A stretch of 31,806 nucleotides of DNA, from the NCBI GenBank assembly GCA_945882755.1, contig CAMCWS010000011.1:1-31806 (forward strand), written 5' to 3'. Positions 1 to 7,756 of this stretch are shown piece by piece (positions within the stretch are counted from its first letter, which is position 1; each line of letters starts with the position of its first letter). Source of the stretch: Bordetella parapertussis (lineage in GTDB: Bacteria > Pseudomonadota > Gammaproteobacteria > Burkholderiales > Burkholderiaceae_C). The translations under genes were made by a program, and so were the position numbers. The notes below the pieces were generated by a model. The model did not search any database. It saw only the letters and a program-made list of their open reading frames with translations, and was not told where the DNA came from.

Positions 1-35
1 AAAATGTGGTGGTTTGCATATTAATGACTGACTGG

Positions 36-797
36 TTAGTAATGTAACCGACCCAGCCATTCATGTAAAACCCTGTTGCTCGCTCTGAGGCCATTCGCTG
101 AGGGTAGGTAATCGGTGTCCCAGCGCATGGGCGGTTGGGTATAGCCCATGGGGGCAGGTATGACCTCGAAGCCTGCCGCTTCAAACTGCTCTAAGCTGCG
201 CTGCATATGCCAGTCATGGGTGACCAATGCAATGCGCTGAATGTTTTTGGCGGACAGAATGGCATAAGACCGCAATGCGTTTTCGCGGGTGTCCCGTGAC
301 GCTTCGTCGGCCAAAAAGAACCTCAAACCAAAATCTCGCTGCAGTACATTGGCTGCCACTTGCGCCTCGGACTGGACTTGTCCTGAGGGCGCAGCCCACC
401 CCTTGCCACCGCTGTACACCAGTGGCAAGTCATGAAGGGTTTTCAAATACCGGCCATAAACCAAGCGTTGGTAAGCAGCAGCGCTGAGCGTGGCTTGGCC
501 GTACTCAGGTGCATACAGCTCCACGCCGCCACCCAGCACCACGATCGCTTGGGCTTGTTTCAAGGCTGGGATTGAAAGCGGGGGGTAACTGCGTAGCAAA
601 AGTTGATTCAACGCGTAGGCAGTGGCGTTGCAACTCAGCACCCACAACAGCACAGCGCCCATCGCACACAAGGCTTTACCCCAGCGCCTAGAGAACCGCA
701 TCAACACCACCCCCGTCAATACCAGCAGCAAAAGGCTGGCTGGTGGCAAAAGCAGGGTGGAGATCAAGGGTTTGAAAGGGCCAATCCAGGTCAGCAT
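36..797 (-). CDS. YdcF/ElyC/SanA-family (DUF218) envelope protein
   Basis: A 253-residue inner-membrane-anchored protein of the DUF218 family, whose E. coli member ElyC is linked to cell-envelope and peptidoglycan integrity. The N-terminus has two hydrophobic segments (about residues 8-33 and 42-60). The soluble domain follows, with the family signature IVVLGGG near residue 83, the SGGKG turn, the conserved SRDTRENA stretch and THDWHM, which line the presumed active site. I chose the ATG at 797 because the protein then begins like other family members. An upstream ATG at 833 adds 12 residues; neither start has a clear Shine-Dalgarno. It is divergent from msrA with under 60 bp between them. 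The exact biochemical activity of the family is not settled. Family call is confident; function is inference. Confidence 0.82.
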   Translation of the reverse strand: MLTWIGPFKPLISTLLLPPASLLLLVLTGVVLMRFSRRWGKALCAMGAVLLWVLSCNATAYALNQLLLRSYPPLSIPALKQAQAIVVLGGGVELYAPEYGQATLSAAAYQRLVYGRYLKTLHDLPLVYSGGKGWAAPSGQVQSEAQVAANVLQRDFGLRFFLADEASRDTRENALRSYAILSAKNIQRIALVTHDWHMQRSLEQFEAAGFEVIPAPMGYTQPPMRWDTDYLPSANGLRASNRVLHEWLGRLHY

Positions 798-853
798 AGG
801 CAATAAGCAAGGCCAAAGCCCTGAGTTTCCCATAGGTATCAGGAGTGGCTAAG

Positions 854-1402
854 ATGCCCTGCATGGCAAATGCAAGCATCACTTTGGGCGGCGGCTGTTT
901 CTGGTGCACAGAGGCGGTGTTTGTGCGAGTACGTGGGGTATTGGATGTGGAGTCGGGCTACAGCAATGGCCTGACACCTGCGCGGCCCTCCTATGAACAA
1001 GTCTGTACAGGGCGCACCGGTTTCAATGAAGTGGTGCGTTTGCAGTACGACAACAGCGTCATCACTTTGCGCGACATCTTGGACATTTTTTTCGAAATCC
1101 ACGATCCAACCAGCTTGAACCGCCAAGGCAACGATGTGGGTACCCAGTACCGCAGCGGCATTTATGTCACCCATGATGCAGACCACATGGCGGCTTTGCA
1201 GTTCATCTCTGAGGTAACCAGCTTGGGTGAGTTTGACAGCCCCATCGTCACCGAGGTCTTGCCCTTACTGCATTACTGGCCCGCCGAGGACTACCACCAA
1301 GACTATTTCCAGCACAACCCCCACCAAGGCTATTGCACCTTTGTGGTCGCACCCAAGGTGAAAAAACTGCAGCAGCACTTTGTGCAGTGGCTTAAACCTT
1401 AA
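854..1402 (+). CDS. msrA: peptide-methionine (S)-S-oxide reductase MsrA
   Basis: Reduces methionine-S-sulfoxide in proteins back to methionine using thioredoxin; a cytoplasmic oxidative-damage repair enzyme. The protein is 182 residues from the ATG at 854. The catalytic motif GCFWC lies at residues 14-18, followed by the family stretches ESGYSNG, YEQVCTGRTGFNEVV and HDPTSLNRQGNDVGTQYRS. The C-terminus carries AEDYHQDYF and a single cysteine (NPHQGYC) that may act as a resolving residue. AGGAG at 841-845 is 8 nt before this ATG and supports it over the GTG at 845 and the ATG at 863. It stands alone, convergent with pdxH. Confidence 0.95.
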   Translation: MPCMANASITLGGGCFWCTEAVFVRVRGVLDVESGYSNGLTPARPSYEQVCTGRTGFNEVVRLQYDNSVITLRDILDIFFEIHDPTSLNRQGNDVGTQYRSGIYVTHDADHMAALQFISEVTSLGEFDSPIVTEVLPLLHYWPAEDYHQDYFQHNPHQGYCTFVVAPKVKKLQQHFVQWLKP

Positions 1403-1433
1403 ATGAAGACCCAGACTTAATTAAGCCCCAGAC

Positions 1434-2075
1434 TTAAGGCGCCAAACGCTCTTTGGCCCAGGTGCCGTCCTGCAGGCGGTAGCTCAGGCGGTCGTGCAAT
1501 CGGGCCACACCGCCTTGCCAAAACTCCCAACGATCTGGCGTGAGCCTGTAGCCTCCCCAGTGCGGGGGACGTGGCGGTTTCATGCCAAATTTCGCCATAT
1601 AGCTGGCGGCTTGGGTGACCAACTGGGTGCGTGAGGTAATCACTTGGCTTTGCGGACTCGCCCACGCACCAATGCGTGAATCCAAAGGACGGCTGTGAAA
1701 GTAGGCATCGCTTTCTTCGCTGCTGACTTTGCTCACACGCCCCTCGATGCGCACCACCCGCTCCAACTCTACCCAGTGAAATTGCAGGGATGCAAAAGGG
1801 TTGCCTGCCAGCTCTTGGCCTTTGCGGCTGTCGTAATTGGTGTACCAAACCAGCCCGTGGTCGTCATAGCCTTTGATCAGCACCACGCGGGTGCTGGGGC
1901 GCATATCGCTTCCCACGGTGGCCAAAGTCATGGCGTTGGGTTCAGGCACCTCGGCTTGCAAAGCTTCATGCAACCATTGCTCGAACTGGCGCATGGGGTG
2001 GTTTTGTGCGTTTTCTTCCAACAGCTCGGCGCTTTGGTAGCTCTTGCGCATATCGGCCAGCGAAATTTTGGTCAT
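1434..2075 (-). CDS. pdxH: pyridoxamine/pyridoxine 5'-phosphate oxidase
   Basis: FMN-dependent oxidase that makes pyridoxal 5'-phosphate from PNP or PMP, the last step of vitamin B6 synthesis and salvage. The product is 213 residues, close to the usual 215-220. Seen in order: N-terminal helix [14 protein letters not shown], the FMN-binding block [25 protein letters not shown], the dimer block [14 protein letters not shown], and the diagnostic C-terminal RLSYRL...RLAP. The ATG at 2075 is preceded by AGGGG with 8-nt spacing; the GTG at 2084 lies inside that site. The gene begins 31 bp after the ABC permease stop on the same strand, so read-through transcription is possible, but no functional tie to sugar uptake is obvious. 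Confidence 0.95.
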   Translation of the reverse strand: MTKISLADMRKSYQSAELLEENAQNHPMRQFEQWLHEALQAEVPEPNAMTLATVGSDMRPSTRVVLIKGYDDHGLVWYTNYDSRKGQELAGNPFASLQFHWVELERVVRIEGRVSKVSSEESDAYFHSRPLDSRIGAWASPQSQVITSRTQLVTQAASYMAKFGMKPPRPPHWGGYRLTPDRWEFWQGGVARLHDRLSYRLQDGTWAKERLAP

Positions 2076-2106
2076 CAACAACACCCCTAAGAAAGAGGTG
2101 TCTATC

Positions 2107-2982
2107 TTATTCCTTGACCGCGCCGGTCATGCCCGATACGTAGTGATCGACAAAGAAAGAGTACAGCACCGCAACCGGGATCGAGCCCAGCAAGGCACCC
2201 GCCATGAGTGAGCCCCAGTGGTAAACGTCACCTTCAACCAGCTCGGTGATGACACCCACCGGCACGGTTTTCACCTCGGAAGACGAGATGAAGGTAAGGG
2301 CGTAAATGAACTCGTTCCACGACAAGGTGAAGGCAAAAATACCGGCGGAGATGAGCCCAGGCACAGACAGGGGAAGAATGATCTTCCACAAAATTTCAAA
2401 GCGGGTGGCCCCGTCAATCAAGGCGCATTCTTCCAACTCGAAGGGAATAGAGCGGAAGTAGCCCATCAACAACCACGTGCAAAACGGAATCAGAAACGTG
2501 GGGTAGGTGAGGATCAGTGCCCAGCGGGTGTCAAACAAGCCCAGCTTGAACACAATGGTGGCCAAGGGGATGAACAAAATAGACGGCGGCACCAGATAGG
2601 CCAGAAAAATACCCAAACCCACTTGCCTTGACCCTTTGAAGCGCAAGCGCTCAATGGCGTAAGCCGCCAGCACCGCACAAGCCAGTGACACCACGGTGGA
2701 GATAACCGAGATAAATACCGTGTTCCACAGCCATTCGGGGTAGGCGGTTTTAAACACCAGTTTGTGGAAATGCTCCAAAGTGGGCTTGATCACCCAAAAA
2801 GGGTTGCCGTCACGCGACAACAACTCGTTGTTGGGTTTCACTGAGGTGATGACCATCCAGTAAAAAGGAAACAACAACACGAACACAAAAATACCCAGAG
2901 GCGCATAGACCGTCACCCAGCGCGACCGCGCCGTGTCCAAATAAGCCATGCCTTGGCTGTCGTCGTCTTTAGCGTCGCTCAT
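2107..2982 (-). CDS. CUT1-type sugar ABC transporter permease, MalG-like
   Basis: Inner-membrane permease of a carbohydrate importer, 291 residues. It has a first membrane span near residues 25-45 ([20 protein letters not shown]), then about five more. The EAA loop, which docks on the ATPase, reads [27 protein letters not shown]. The ending in VKE is typical of MalG-like subunits. The start is the ATG at 2982, which overlaps the upstream permease stop as ATGA (4 nt); the open frame runs further upstream but that part only shadows the neighbouring permease. It is the last gene of the ATPase, binding protein, permease, permease operon. The substrate cannot be read from the sequence. Confidence 0.93.
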   Translation of the reverse strand: MSDAKDDDSQGMAYLDTARSRWVTVYAPLGIFVFVLLFPFYWMVITSVKPNNELLSRDGNPFWVIKPTLEHFHKLVFKTAYPEWLWNTVFISVISTVVSLACAVLAAYAIERLRFKGSRQVGLGIFLAYLVPPSILFIPLATIVFKLGLFDTRWALILTYPTFLIPFCTWLLMGYFRSIPFELEECALIDGATRFEILWKIILPLSVPGLISAGIFAFTLSWNEFIYALTFISSSEVKTVPVGVITELVEGDVYHWGSLMAGALLGSIPVAVLYSFFVDHYVSGMTGAVKE

Positions 2983-3881
2983 TTGTCGCTGCCTCCTTGT
3001 TGCCAGGCGCGTCGCTGCAACCCGAAGTAACTGAACAAAATGGCGGCCAATAAAAAAGGCACCATGGAGATGGCAATCGCGGCACCTTCGCCCAAAGCAC
3101 CGCCAGAGATGGCGCGTTGGAAGGACAGGGTTGCCATCAAGTGGGTGGCGTTGAGCGGCCCACCGCGTGTGAGGACATAAATCAGCTGAAAGTCGGTGAA
3201 AGTGAAGAGCACCGAAAACGTCATCACCACCGCAATCATGGGAGTGAGCAAGGGCATGGTGATGTGGCGAAAGCGCTGCCAAGCGGTGGCGCCGTCAATG
3301 GCGGCGGCTTCGTAAAGCGAGGGGGAAATGGTTTGCAAGCCAGCCAGCAAGGTGATGGCCACAAAGGGCACACCTCGCCACACATTGGCAGCCAGCACCG
3401 AGAGCCGTGCGTTCCACGGGTCGCCTAAAAAGTCGATGTAGTTGTCAATCCAACCGGCTTTGACCAGCACCCAGCTGATGATGGAAAACTGCGCGTCGTA
3501 CAGCCACCAAAAAGCAATCGCCGACAAAGCCGTGGGCACGATATAGGGCAACAAAATGACCGAGCGGAAAAAGGTTTTGAAGGGCAGTCGCTCGTTGAGC
3601 AAAATCGCCAACCACAAGCCCAGAAAAAACTTCAACACGCTGGCTACAAAGGTATAGAACAAGGTATTGAACAAGGCCAAGCGAGTGACCTCGTCATCCC
3701 ATAAAAACTCGTAGTTCTCTAGGCCGACAAACATGCCTTCGCGGCCAACTTTGGTGTCGGTGAAACCCAGCCAAATACCCAAACCCAGCGGGTATGTAAG
3801 AAAGACGACCAGCAACAAGGTGGCGGGCAGCATGAACAGCAGGCCCAGCCCGTTGCGGCTGTTTTGTAGGCGGCTTAGCAT
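2979..3881 (-). CDS. CUT1-type sugar ABC transporter permease, MalF/UgpA-like
   Basis: Partner membrane subunit of the importer, 300 residues with about six membrane spans; the first is near residues 13-35 (LLFMLPATLLLVVFLTYPLG). The EAA cytoplasmic loop is YEAAAIDGATAWQRFRHITMPLLTP. The family stretch GLENYEFLWDDEVTRLALFNTLFYT precedes the second span. The ATG at 3881 shares one base with the stop of the binding-protein gene (TGATG), so translation is probably coupled. Its own stop overlaps the next permease by 4 nt. Family and role are clear; substrate is unknown. Confidence 0.93.
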   Translation of the reverse strand: MLSRLQNSRNGLGLLFMLPATLLLVVFLTYPLGLGIWLGFTDTKVGREGMFVGLENYEFLWDDEVTRLALFNTLFYTFVASVLKFFLGLWLAILLNERLPFKTFFRSVILLPYIVPTALSAIAFWWLYDAQFSIISWVLVKAGWIDNYIDFLGDPWNARLSVLAANVWRGVPFVAITLLAGLQTISPSLYEAAAIDGATAWQRFRHITMPLLTPMIAVVMTFSVLFTFTDFQLIYVLTRGGPLNATHLMATLSFQRAISGGALGEGAAIAISMVPFLLAAILFSYFGLQRRAWQQGGSDK

Positions 3882-5200
3882 CAGGTTTTGTAATAGCGTT
3901 CGGCGCGTTTTTGGGCGCGTTGGGCGGCCTCTGCAGGGGTTTTGGAGCCCGAGGCCGCTTCAGCCACCATATTGCAGACGATGAAGTCGGCCATGGCACC
4001 GGCAGAGGCATAACCCAACTGACCGGCGTAACCCGCAGGGCGCATGTTTTTCACGGAATCGCGGTAAGGCGTGTGCTTGGGGTCTACCGACCAAATCGGG
4101 TTTTTGCCGAAGGCTGCCAAGGGGTGCGACACATAGCCTCCCGCGCCTTGTAACCAAGCACCGTACTGCTCTTCTTCCATCATGAAGCGCAAAAATTCTT
4201 TGGCGGCCTTGGGGTACTTGGTGTACTTGAAAATCATTTGGTTGAAAAACAAGTGGTACTCGGTGGGGATGCCCACAGGACCCACCGGAAACGGCGCGTG
4301 TTGAATGTCAGCGGCGAGCGCTTTGACTGCAGGGTTGTCCGAGTTTTTGGCGGCGTAGTAAATGGAAATGCCGTTGTTGGTGACGCTGAGTTGCCCATCC
4401 AAAAACGCTTTGTTGTTATTGGGGTCCAGCCATGACAAGGTGCCAGGGATGAAGGTGGCATAAAGCTCTTTGGCGAACTCCAAAGCCTTGACGGTTTGCG
4501 GGCTGTTAATGACCACTTTGTTGTTCTTGTCGACGATGGAGCCGCCAAAGGCCCAAATCAGCCAATGCGTCCAGCCGCTGTCGCCAGTAGCATTGCCCAG
4601 CGCCATGCCACCCGGTGTACCTTTGGCTTTGAGGGCTTGGAACATTTTCAAATACCCATCGGTGTCTTTGGGGAAGCTGTTGACGCCGGCCGCCTTCAAC
4701 ATGCTTTGTCGGTAAACCATGATGGCGCCACTGGCGCCCAGCGGAACGCCAATCCATTTTTTGCCATCGGGCTTGAGGTAGGTTTCGCAAGCGGGGTACC
4801 AGCCGCCGTATTTTTTGCCTAAGTAGTCGCACACGTCGGACACGTCTAGCAATTTGTCAGGGTAGAGGTTGGCATCGTCGTTGGTGGACAAAATGATGTC
4901 AGGCCCAGCGCCGGTGTTGGCAGCAACCGCCGCTTTGGGGCGCACATCTTCCCATCCCTCGTTGTCCACCCGCACCTCGATGCCGGTTTTCTCGGTGAAT
5001 TTTTTGACATTGGCCAAGTAGGTGTCGATGTCACCTTGCACAAAGCGGCTCCACCGCAGCACCCGCAGCTTGGCGTCTTTTTCGGGGACGTTGTTCCATT
5101 GCGCATGGGCTGGGCTGCTGAACAGCATGGGCGCAGCAGCCACCGCACCAGTGGCGACGCTGGTGGATTGAATGAATTGGCGACGGGTGGTTTCGGTCAT
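3881..5200 (-). CDS. Tat-exported sugar ABC transporter substrate-binding protein
   Basis: Periplasmic receptor of the importer, 439 residues, extracellular solute-binding protein family 1. The N-terminus carries a twin-arginine signal (TRRQFIQ at residues 5-11), a hydrophobic stretch and a cleavage site after AHA near residue 33, so it is probably exported folded through Tat. The mature part has the two-lobed family pattern, with GPDIILSTNDDANLYPDKL, LGASGAIMVYRQSML and LWIWAF-type aromatic segments that usually stack on sugar rings. The start ATG at 5200 has AGGAGG a few bases upstream; the open frame beyond it overlaps the ATPase gene and is not real. It lies 25 nt downstream of the ATPase gene. 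Neighbouring enzymes suggest a sugar acid or polyol ligand, which is inference. Confidence 0.92.
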   Translation of the reverse strand: MTETTRRQFIQSTSVATGAVAAAPMLFSSPAHAQWNNVPEKDAKLRVLRWSRFVQGDIDTYLANVKKFTEKTGIEVRVDNEGWEDVRPKAAVAANTGAGPDIILSTNDDANLYPDKLLDVSDVCDYLGKKYGGWYPACETYLKPDGKKWIGVPLGASGAIMVYRQSMLKAAGVNSFPKDTDGYLKMFQALKAKGTPGGMALGNATGDSGWTHWLIWAFGGSIVDKNNKVVINSPQTVKALEFAKELYATFIPGTLSWLDPNNNKAFLDGQLSVTNNGISIYYAAKNSDNPAVKALAADIQHAPFPVGPVGIPTEYHLFFNQMIFKYTKYPKAAKEFLRFMMEEEQYGAWLQGAGGYVSHPLAAFGKNPIWSVDPKHTPYRDSVKNMRPAGYAGQLGYASAGAMADFIVCNMVAEAASGSKTPAEAAQRAQKRAERYYKT

Positions 5201-5225
5201 AAAGCCTCCTGTGGCAATGAAAGCG

Positions 5226-6290
5226 TCAAGCTGTAAGGGCTTTGCCGCTGGCAGCGTCAAACAAATGGGCGCGGCTGGCATCGGCTTGCAAACGGATGGT
5301 GCTGCCAGGGGTAAAGGTATGGCGCTCTCGAAACACCGAAGTGACTTCCACACCCGCAATTTTGGTGAACACCTGCGTGTCAGCACCCGTAGGTTCGACC
5401 ACCACCACCTCGGTGGCCAAGCCATCGCTGTCGCTGGCAATCGCCAAATGCTCGGGTCGGGTGCCATACACCACCGCTTGCCCTTCGCTGGCACGGGCCT
5501 GCAAGGGCATGGGCAACAAGCTGCCATCCGACAAGGCCACATGCTGGCCGCGCACGGTGCCAGGCAAAAAGTTCATCGAAGGTGAGCCGATGAAACCCGC
5601 CACAAACTGGTTGGCAGGGTGGTCGTAAAGCTGCAGGGGTGAACCGATTTGTTCGACCACGCCATCGCGCATGACCACGATTTTGTCGGCCATGGTCATG
5701 GCCTCGATTTGGTCGTGGGTGACGTAGATGGAAGTGGTTTTCAGGCGCTGGTGCAATTCTTTGATTTCGGTGCGCATGGACACGCGCAACTTGGCGTCAA
5801 GGTTGGAGAGCGGCTCATCAAACAAAAACACCTGCGGATCTCGCACGATGGCACGGCCCATGGCCACCCGCTGACGCTGACCACCCGAGAGTTGTCGGGG
5901 AAAGCGGTCTAAGAGGGCATGTAAACCCAAGATGCCAGCAGCGATGTCGACCCGCTCGGCGATGACTGTGGCGGGTTGCTTTGCCAGCAACAGCGAAAAA
6001 GCCATGTTGTCCCGCACCGTCATGTGCGGGTAGAGGGCGTAGTTTTGGAACACCATGGCAATGTCACGCTCTTTGGGCGGCATGTCATTGACACGCTTGT
6101 CGCCAATGAAAATATCGCCGCCCGAGATTTCTTCGAGGCCAGCGATCATGCGCAGCAGGGTAGATTTGCCGCAGCCCGAGGGGCCAACAAGGACGCAAAA
6201 TTCGCCATCGGCGATATCCACGCTGACACCTTGGATGATGTGGGTGCGGCCAAAGTACTTGTGTACTTGACCGATGGTGACGCTGGCCAT
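5226..6290 (-). CDS. sugar ABC transporter ATP-binding protein, MalK/UgpC type
   Basis: ATPase that powers the importer, 354 residues. Walker A is GPSGCGKST, the signature is LSGGQRQRVAMGRAIVRDP, Walker B is VFLFDEPLSNLDA and the switch histidine is in YVTHDQ. The part after about residue 235 is the C-terminal regulatory TOBE/MalK domain (QLYDHPANQFVAGFIGSPSMNF). The ATG at 6290 has GGAG 7 nt before it; earlier in-frame starts lack this. It is the first gene of the leftward operon and is divergent from denD with 161 bp between them, where the operon promoter must lie. MalK-type ATPases are sometimes shared by several importers. Confidence 0.93.
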   Translation of the reverse strand: MASVTIGQVHKYFGRTHIIQGVSVDIADGEFCVLVGPSGCGKSTLLRMIAGLEEISGGDIFIGDKRVNDMPPKERDIAMVFQNYALYPHMTVRDNMAFSLLLAKQPATVIAERVDIAAGILGLHALLDRFPRQLSGGQRQRVAMGRAIVRDPQVFLFDEPLSNLDAKLRVSMRTEIKELHQRLKTTSIYVTHDQIEAMTMADKIVVMRDGVVEQIGSPLQLYDHPANQFVAGFIGSPSMNFLPGTVRGQHVALSDGSLLPMPLQARASEGQAVVYGTRPEHLAIASDSDGLATEVVVVEPTGADTQVFTKIAGVEVTSVFRERHTFTPGSTIRLQADASRAHLFDAASGKALTA

Positions 6291-6451
6291 GGAAAACTCC
6301 GCAAGAGGGGTGCGCATAGAGCGCAGCATTGTGATCAAGCTTACGCATCAAGACGGGGCCGTCCATCAGGGCTAACCCGTTGACTAAGACCGCACTGTGA
6401 CCAAGGTTGGCGGTTATGCTTTGCTTCTTTCATTTGTAACTGAGACACACC

Positions 6452-7453
6452 ATGAAGCTGTTGATCACCGGCGGCGCCGGATTCTTAGGCGCACGCTTGG
6501 CACGTACCCTGTTGGCCAAAGGAACACTCGCTGGCCAAACACTCACCCAAGTCGTGTTGGCTGACCAATTTCCTGCTCCTGCAGATTTGGCTGCCGACCC
6601 CCGTGTTCAGGTGCTGACAGGCCCGTTGTTGGACCAATGCGCTGGTTTCGTCCAAGCCAAGTTTGATGGCGTGTTTCACTTGGCATCAGCAGTCTCAGGT
6701 GAATGTGAGGCCGATTTCGATTTGGGTATGCGCTCTAACTTAGACAGCACCAGAGCCTTGCTGGACGCTTTGCGTGCTGCGGGGAACAAACCACGTTTGC
6801 TGTTCAGCAGCTCGGTAGCTGTGTACGGCCCCGACCCTGCACACCCCTTGCCCGACGTGGTCACCGACGACACCTTCACCACGCCGCAAACCTCCTATGG
6901 CGCACAAAAGCTGATGTGCGAGTACATGGTGGCCGATTACAGCCGCAAAGGTTTCATTGATGGCCGTAGCGCCCGCTTGATGACGGTCAGTGTTCGTCCC
7001 GGCAAGCCCAACGGCGCGGCGTCCTCGTTTTTCAGTGGCATCTTGCGCGAACCTTTGGCGGGCGAAGAGTCGATATGCCCAGTAGACGTCACGGTGTCGC
7101 ACCCCGTTTCCTCGCCGGGCGTGACGGTGCGCAGTTTGATTGCGATTTTTGAAGCCAGCGCCGAAGAATTCCAAGGTCGCAGCGCCATGAATTTGCCTGC
7201 CCTCAACGTGACGGTGCAGCAAATGCTGGACGCTCTGGAGGCCGTGGCCGGTCCAACGGTAAGAGCCCGTGTGAAGTTTCAACGCGATGAGCGCGTCGCT
7301 GGCATCGTCGCCAATTGGCCCAAAGGTGCCAAAGCCTTACGCGCCCCGCGTTTGGGCTTGCAGCCGGATGCCAATTTCCAAGATGTCATTCGCCAGTACA
7401 TCGACGACTGCAAGGCGGCAGGCTTGGAGAGCACTGCGCTCAAAGGGCTGTAA
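6452..7453 (+). CDS. denD: D-erythronate dehydrogenase-like NAD-dependent epimerase/dehydratase family protein
   Basis: Extended SDR enzyme, 333 residues. The NAD-binding motif GGAGFLG is at residues 7-13 and the catalytic pair Y149/K153 sits in SYGAQK. The block SRKGFIDGRSARLMTVSVRPGKPNGAASSFFSGILREPL is, from memory, highly characteristic of DenD, which oxidises D-erythronate at C2 (or C3) with NAD in four-carbon sugar-acid catabolism. Known denD genes usually sit with otnK, otnC and otnI; none is visible here. Instead it faces a sugar importer and converges on an aldonate dehydratase, so it may oxidise another sugar acid. Start: ATG preceded by a weak GAGA. Confident of the family, moderately of the substrate. 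Confidence 0.82.
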   Translation: MKLLITGGAGFLGARLARTLLAKGTLAGQTLTQVVLADQFPAPADLAADPRVQVLTGPLLDQCAGFVQAKFDGVFHLASAVSGECEADFDLGMRSNLDSTRALLDALRAAGNKPRLLFSSSVAVYGPDPAHPLPDVVTDDTFTTPQTSYGAQKLMCEYMVADYSRKGFIDGRSARLMTVSVRPGKPNGAASSFFSGILREPLAGEESICPVDVTVSHPVSSPGVTVRSLIAIFEASAEEFQGRSAMNLPALNVTVQQMLDALEAVAGPTVRARVKFQRDERVAGIVANWPKGAKALRAPRLGLQPDANFQDVIRQYIDDCKAAGLESTALKGL

Positions 7454-7454
7454 C

Positions 7455-7598
7455 CGTCATTGCGAGCTGCCGTCATTGCGGTGAGCCGTCATTGCGAGCG
7501 AAGCGAAGCAATCCCCCGTCATTGCGAGCGAAGCGAAGCAATCTAGTTTGCTTCACCCCTTTCGGGGTTCGCAATGACGATGCGGCCTCGCAATGACG
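7455..7598. repeat. cluster of GTCATTGCGAG dispersed hairpin repeats
   Basis: The core CGTCATTGCGAG or its start occurs at 7455, 7471, 7487 and 7517 on the plus strand. The opposite orientation (CGCAATGACG) ends at 7579 and 7598. The copies at 7487 and 7517 continue as CGAAGCGAAGCAATC. The copy from 7517 folds back through TTTGCTTC to 7579 as a long imperfect hairpin. A second cluster lies at 27514-27677. This looks like a dispersed non-coding, REP- or MITE-like element; no encoded protein is seen. It starts immediately after the denD stop. Confidence 0.85.
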
Positions 7599-7621
7599 AA
7601 ATGGCTGTCAGTGGTTGTGGT

Positions 7622-7723
7622 GACTGCCCACATTGCTGCGCAATATGAGCAGTCCCCCATTCATTCACCTGCGGCGAATGAATGAAGGTGAAGTCATCAT
7701 ATGGCTGCGCCATATGAGCCTTC
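7622..7723. repeat. tandem structured palindromes with conserved TGC loop and TCCCCC tag
   Basis: Hairpin A (7622-7654) has outer arms GACTGC/GCAGTC and inner arms ATTGC/GCAAT around a TGC loop. Hairpin B (7684-7723) has outer arms GAAGG/CCTTC and inner arms CATATGGC/GCCATATG around the same TGC loop. Both are followed by ATGAGC-NN-TCCCCC-like sequence overlapping the right outer arm. Between them is an inverted repeat ATTCATTC/GAATGAAT (7659-7683). Arms differ between the units but stay paired, so structure, not sequence, appears to be kept. Function unknown; it lies between convergent genes. Confidence 0.75.
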
Positions 7724-7727
7724 CCCC

Positions 7728-7756
7728 AATCACTGAAAACGACGTTTTCAGTGATT
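7728..7756. repeat. perfect 14-bp-arm palindrome spanning the dehydratase stop codon
   Basis: AATCACTGAAAACG and its exact reverse complement flank a single A at 7742. The dehydratase stop codon (7748-7750) and its last codons lie in the right arm. It follows the second TCCCCC tag and seems to be the third palindrome of the tandem array. It could act as a transcription barrier or mRNA end for the leftward gene, but no T-run follows, so a classical intrinsic terminator is not supported. Confidence 0.8.

Noticed and set aside
1403..1433. CCAGACTTAA direct repeat and CTTAATTAAG palindrome between msrA and pdxH
   Set aside because: Too short to support a terminator or a site; no stem followed by a T-run.
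2983..3282. N-terminal extension of the second permease frame
   Set aside because: The extension lies within the first permease gene; the ATGA overlap at 2979-2982 gives the natural start.
5201..5542. N-terminal extension of the binding protein frame
   Set aside because: It lies in the ATPase gene; the Tat signal starting at 5200 with AGGAGG upstream defines the start.
7455..7756. CRISPR array in the repeat-rich gap
   Set aside because: Repeats vary in length and orientation, spacing is irregular, there are no unique spacers of constant size and no cas genes.
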